Assembly (NCBI GenBank): GCA_030608985.1
Contig: JAUWDC010000134.1
Location: 1 to 5,016, forward strand
Direction of reading: 5' to 3'
Source: Desulfobia sp.
Lineage (GTDB): Bacteria; Desulfobacterota; Desulfobulbia; Desulfobulbales; SURF-16
DNA length: 5,016 nucleotides
Shown piece by piece: positions 4,957-5,016 of the stretch (its first letter is position 1; every line of letters starts with the position of its first letter). A model generated the notes under the pieces. The model was given only the letters and a program-made list of their open reading frames with translations. It made no database searches and was not told the origin of the DNA. Both the position numbers and the translations under genes were made by a program.

Positions 4957-5016
4957 TCACGCCGTTCCAGGTTCTGCGGCCTTATCCTCCACAGGAGGAG
5001 GTGGTGTTGTTTCAGG
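4957..5016 (-). CDS. ftsH: Probable FtsH protease, extreme C-terminus (cut by window edge)
   Basis: Nineteen codons and a TGA (4959-4957) of a minus-strand gene that enters from the right edge. The residues are PETTPPPPVED followed by KAAEPGTA, a proline/acid-rich disordered tail like those that end many FtsH proteins. No catalytic part (AAA+ domain or HEXXH zinc site) is in the window, so the assignment rests on tail composition and on the known ftsH-folP gene order. It could be the tail of another protein. FtsH would be a membrane-anchored ATP-dependent zinc protease. Confidence 0.45.
   Translation of the reverse strand, partial: PETTPPPPVEDKAAEPGTA

Overview
The window looks like chromosomal DNA of a Desulfobacterota-type (former Deltaproteobacteria) bacterium, possibly a sulfate reducer of the Desulfobacterales/Desulfobulbales. 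This is an inference from gene content: a serine acetyltransferase with the long N-terminal domain typical of that group, a class I adenylate cyclase, a probable ftsH tail followed by folP, a thioredoxin-like gene with an in-frame UGA that looks like selenocysteine, and many short A+T-rich intergenic repeats. No rRNA, tRNA, CRISPR array, transposase or phage gene was seen.

Layout from left to right: (1) the 5' end of a serine O-acetyltransferase gene, minus strand, 243 to 1, running off the left edge; (2) a 353-base intergenic stretch (244-596) with a small hairpin, two copies of a 9-mer and a short repeat element; (3) a RimK-like ATP-grasp ligase gene, plus strand, 597-1415; (4) a convergent 80-residue thioredoxin/glutaredoxin-fold gene, minus strand, 1632-1390, overlapping the ATP-grasp gene by 26 bases at the 3' ends. 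Its active-site motif reads U-P-R-C only if the TGA at 1602-1600 is decoded as selenocysteine, and a bacterial SECIS-like hairpin lies at the right distance; (5) a 170-base repeat region (1633-1802) with a 17-base direct repeat and a perfect 30-bp inverted repeat; (6) class I adenylate cyclase, minus strand, 3809-1803; (7) folP (dihydropteroate synthase), minus strand, 4838-3984; (8) the last 19 codons of a probable ftsH, minus strand, ending at 4957.

The minus-strand order ftsH - folP - cyaA gives folate synthesis after a membrane protease gene, followed by a cAMP-signalling enzyme. The ATP-grasp/selenoprotein pair sits between two same-orientation copies of one intergenic repeat element (core GGTATTATGTCCCCC), so it could be a separate insertion or cassette between cysE and cyaA.

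The main discovery candidate is the selenoprotein: a conventional gene caller would start it at the Met at 1590 and lose the whole redox active site. Its biochemical role and any link to the ATP-grasp ligase are unknown.
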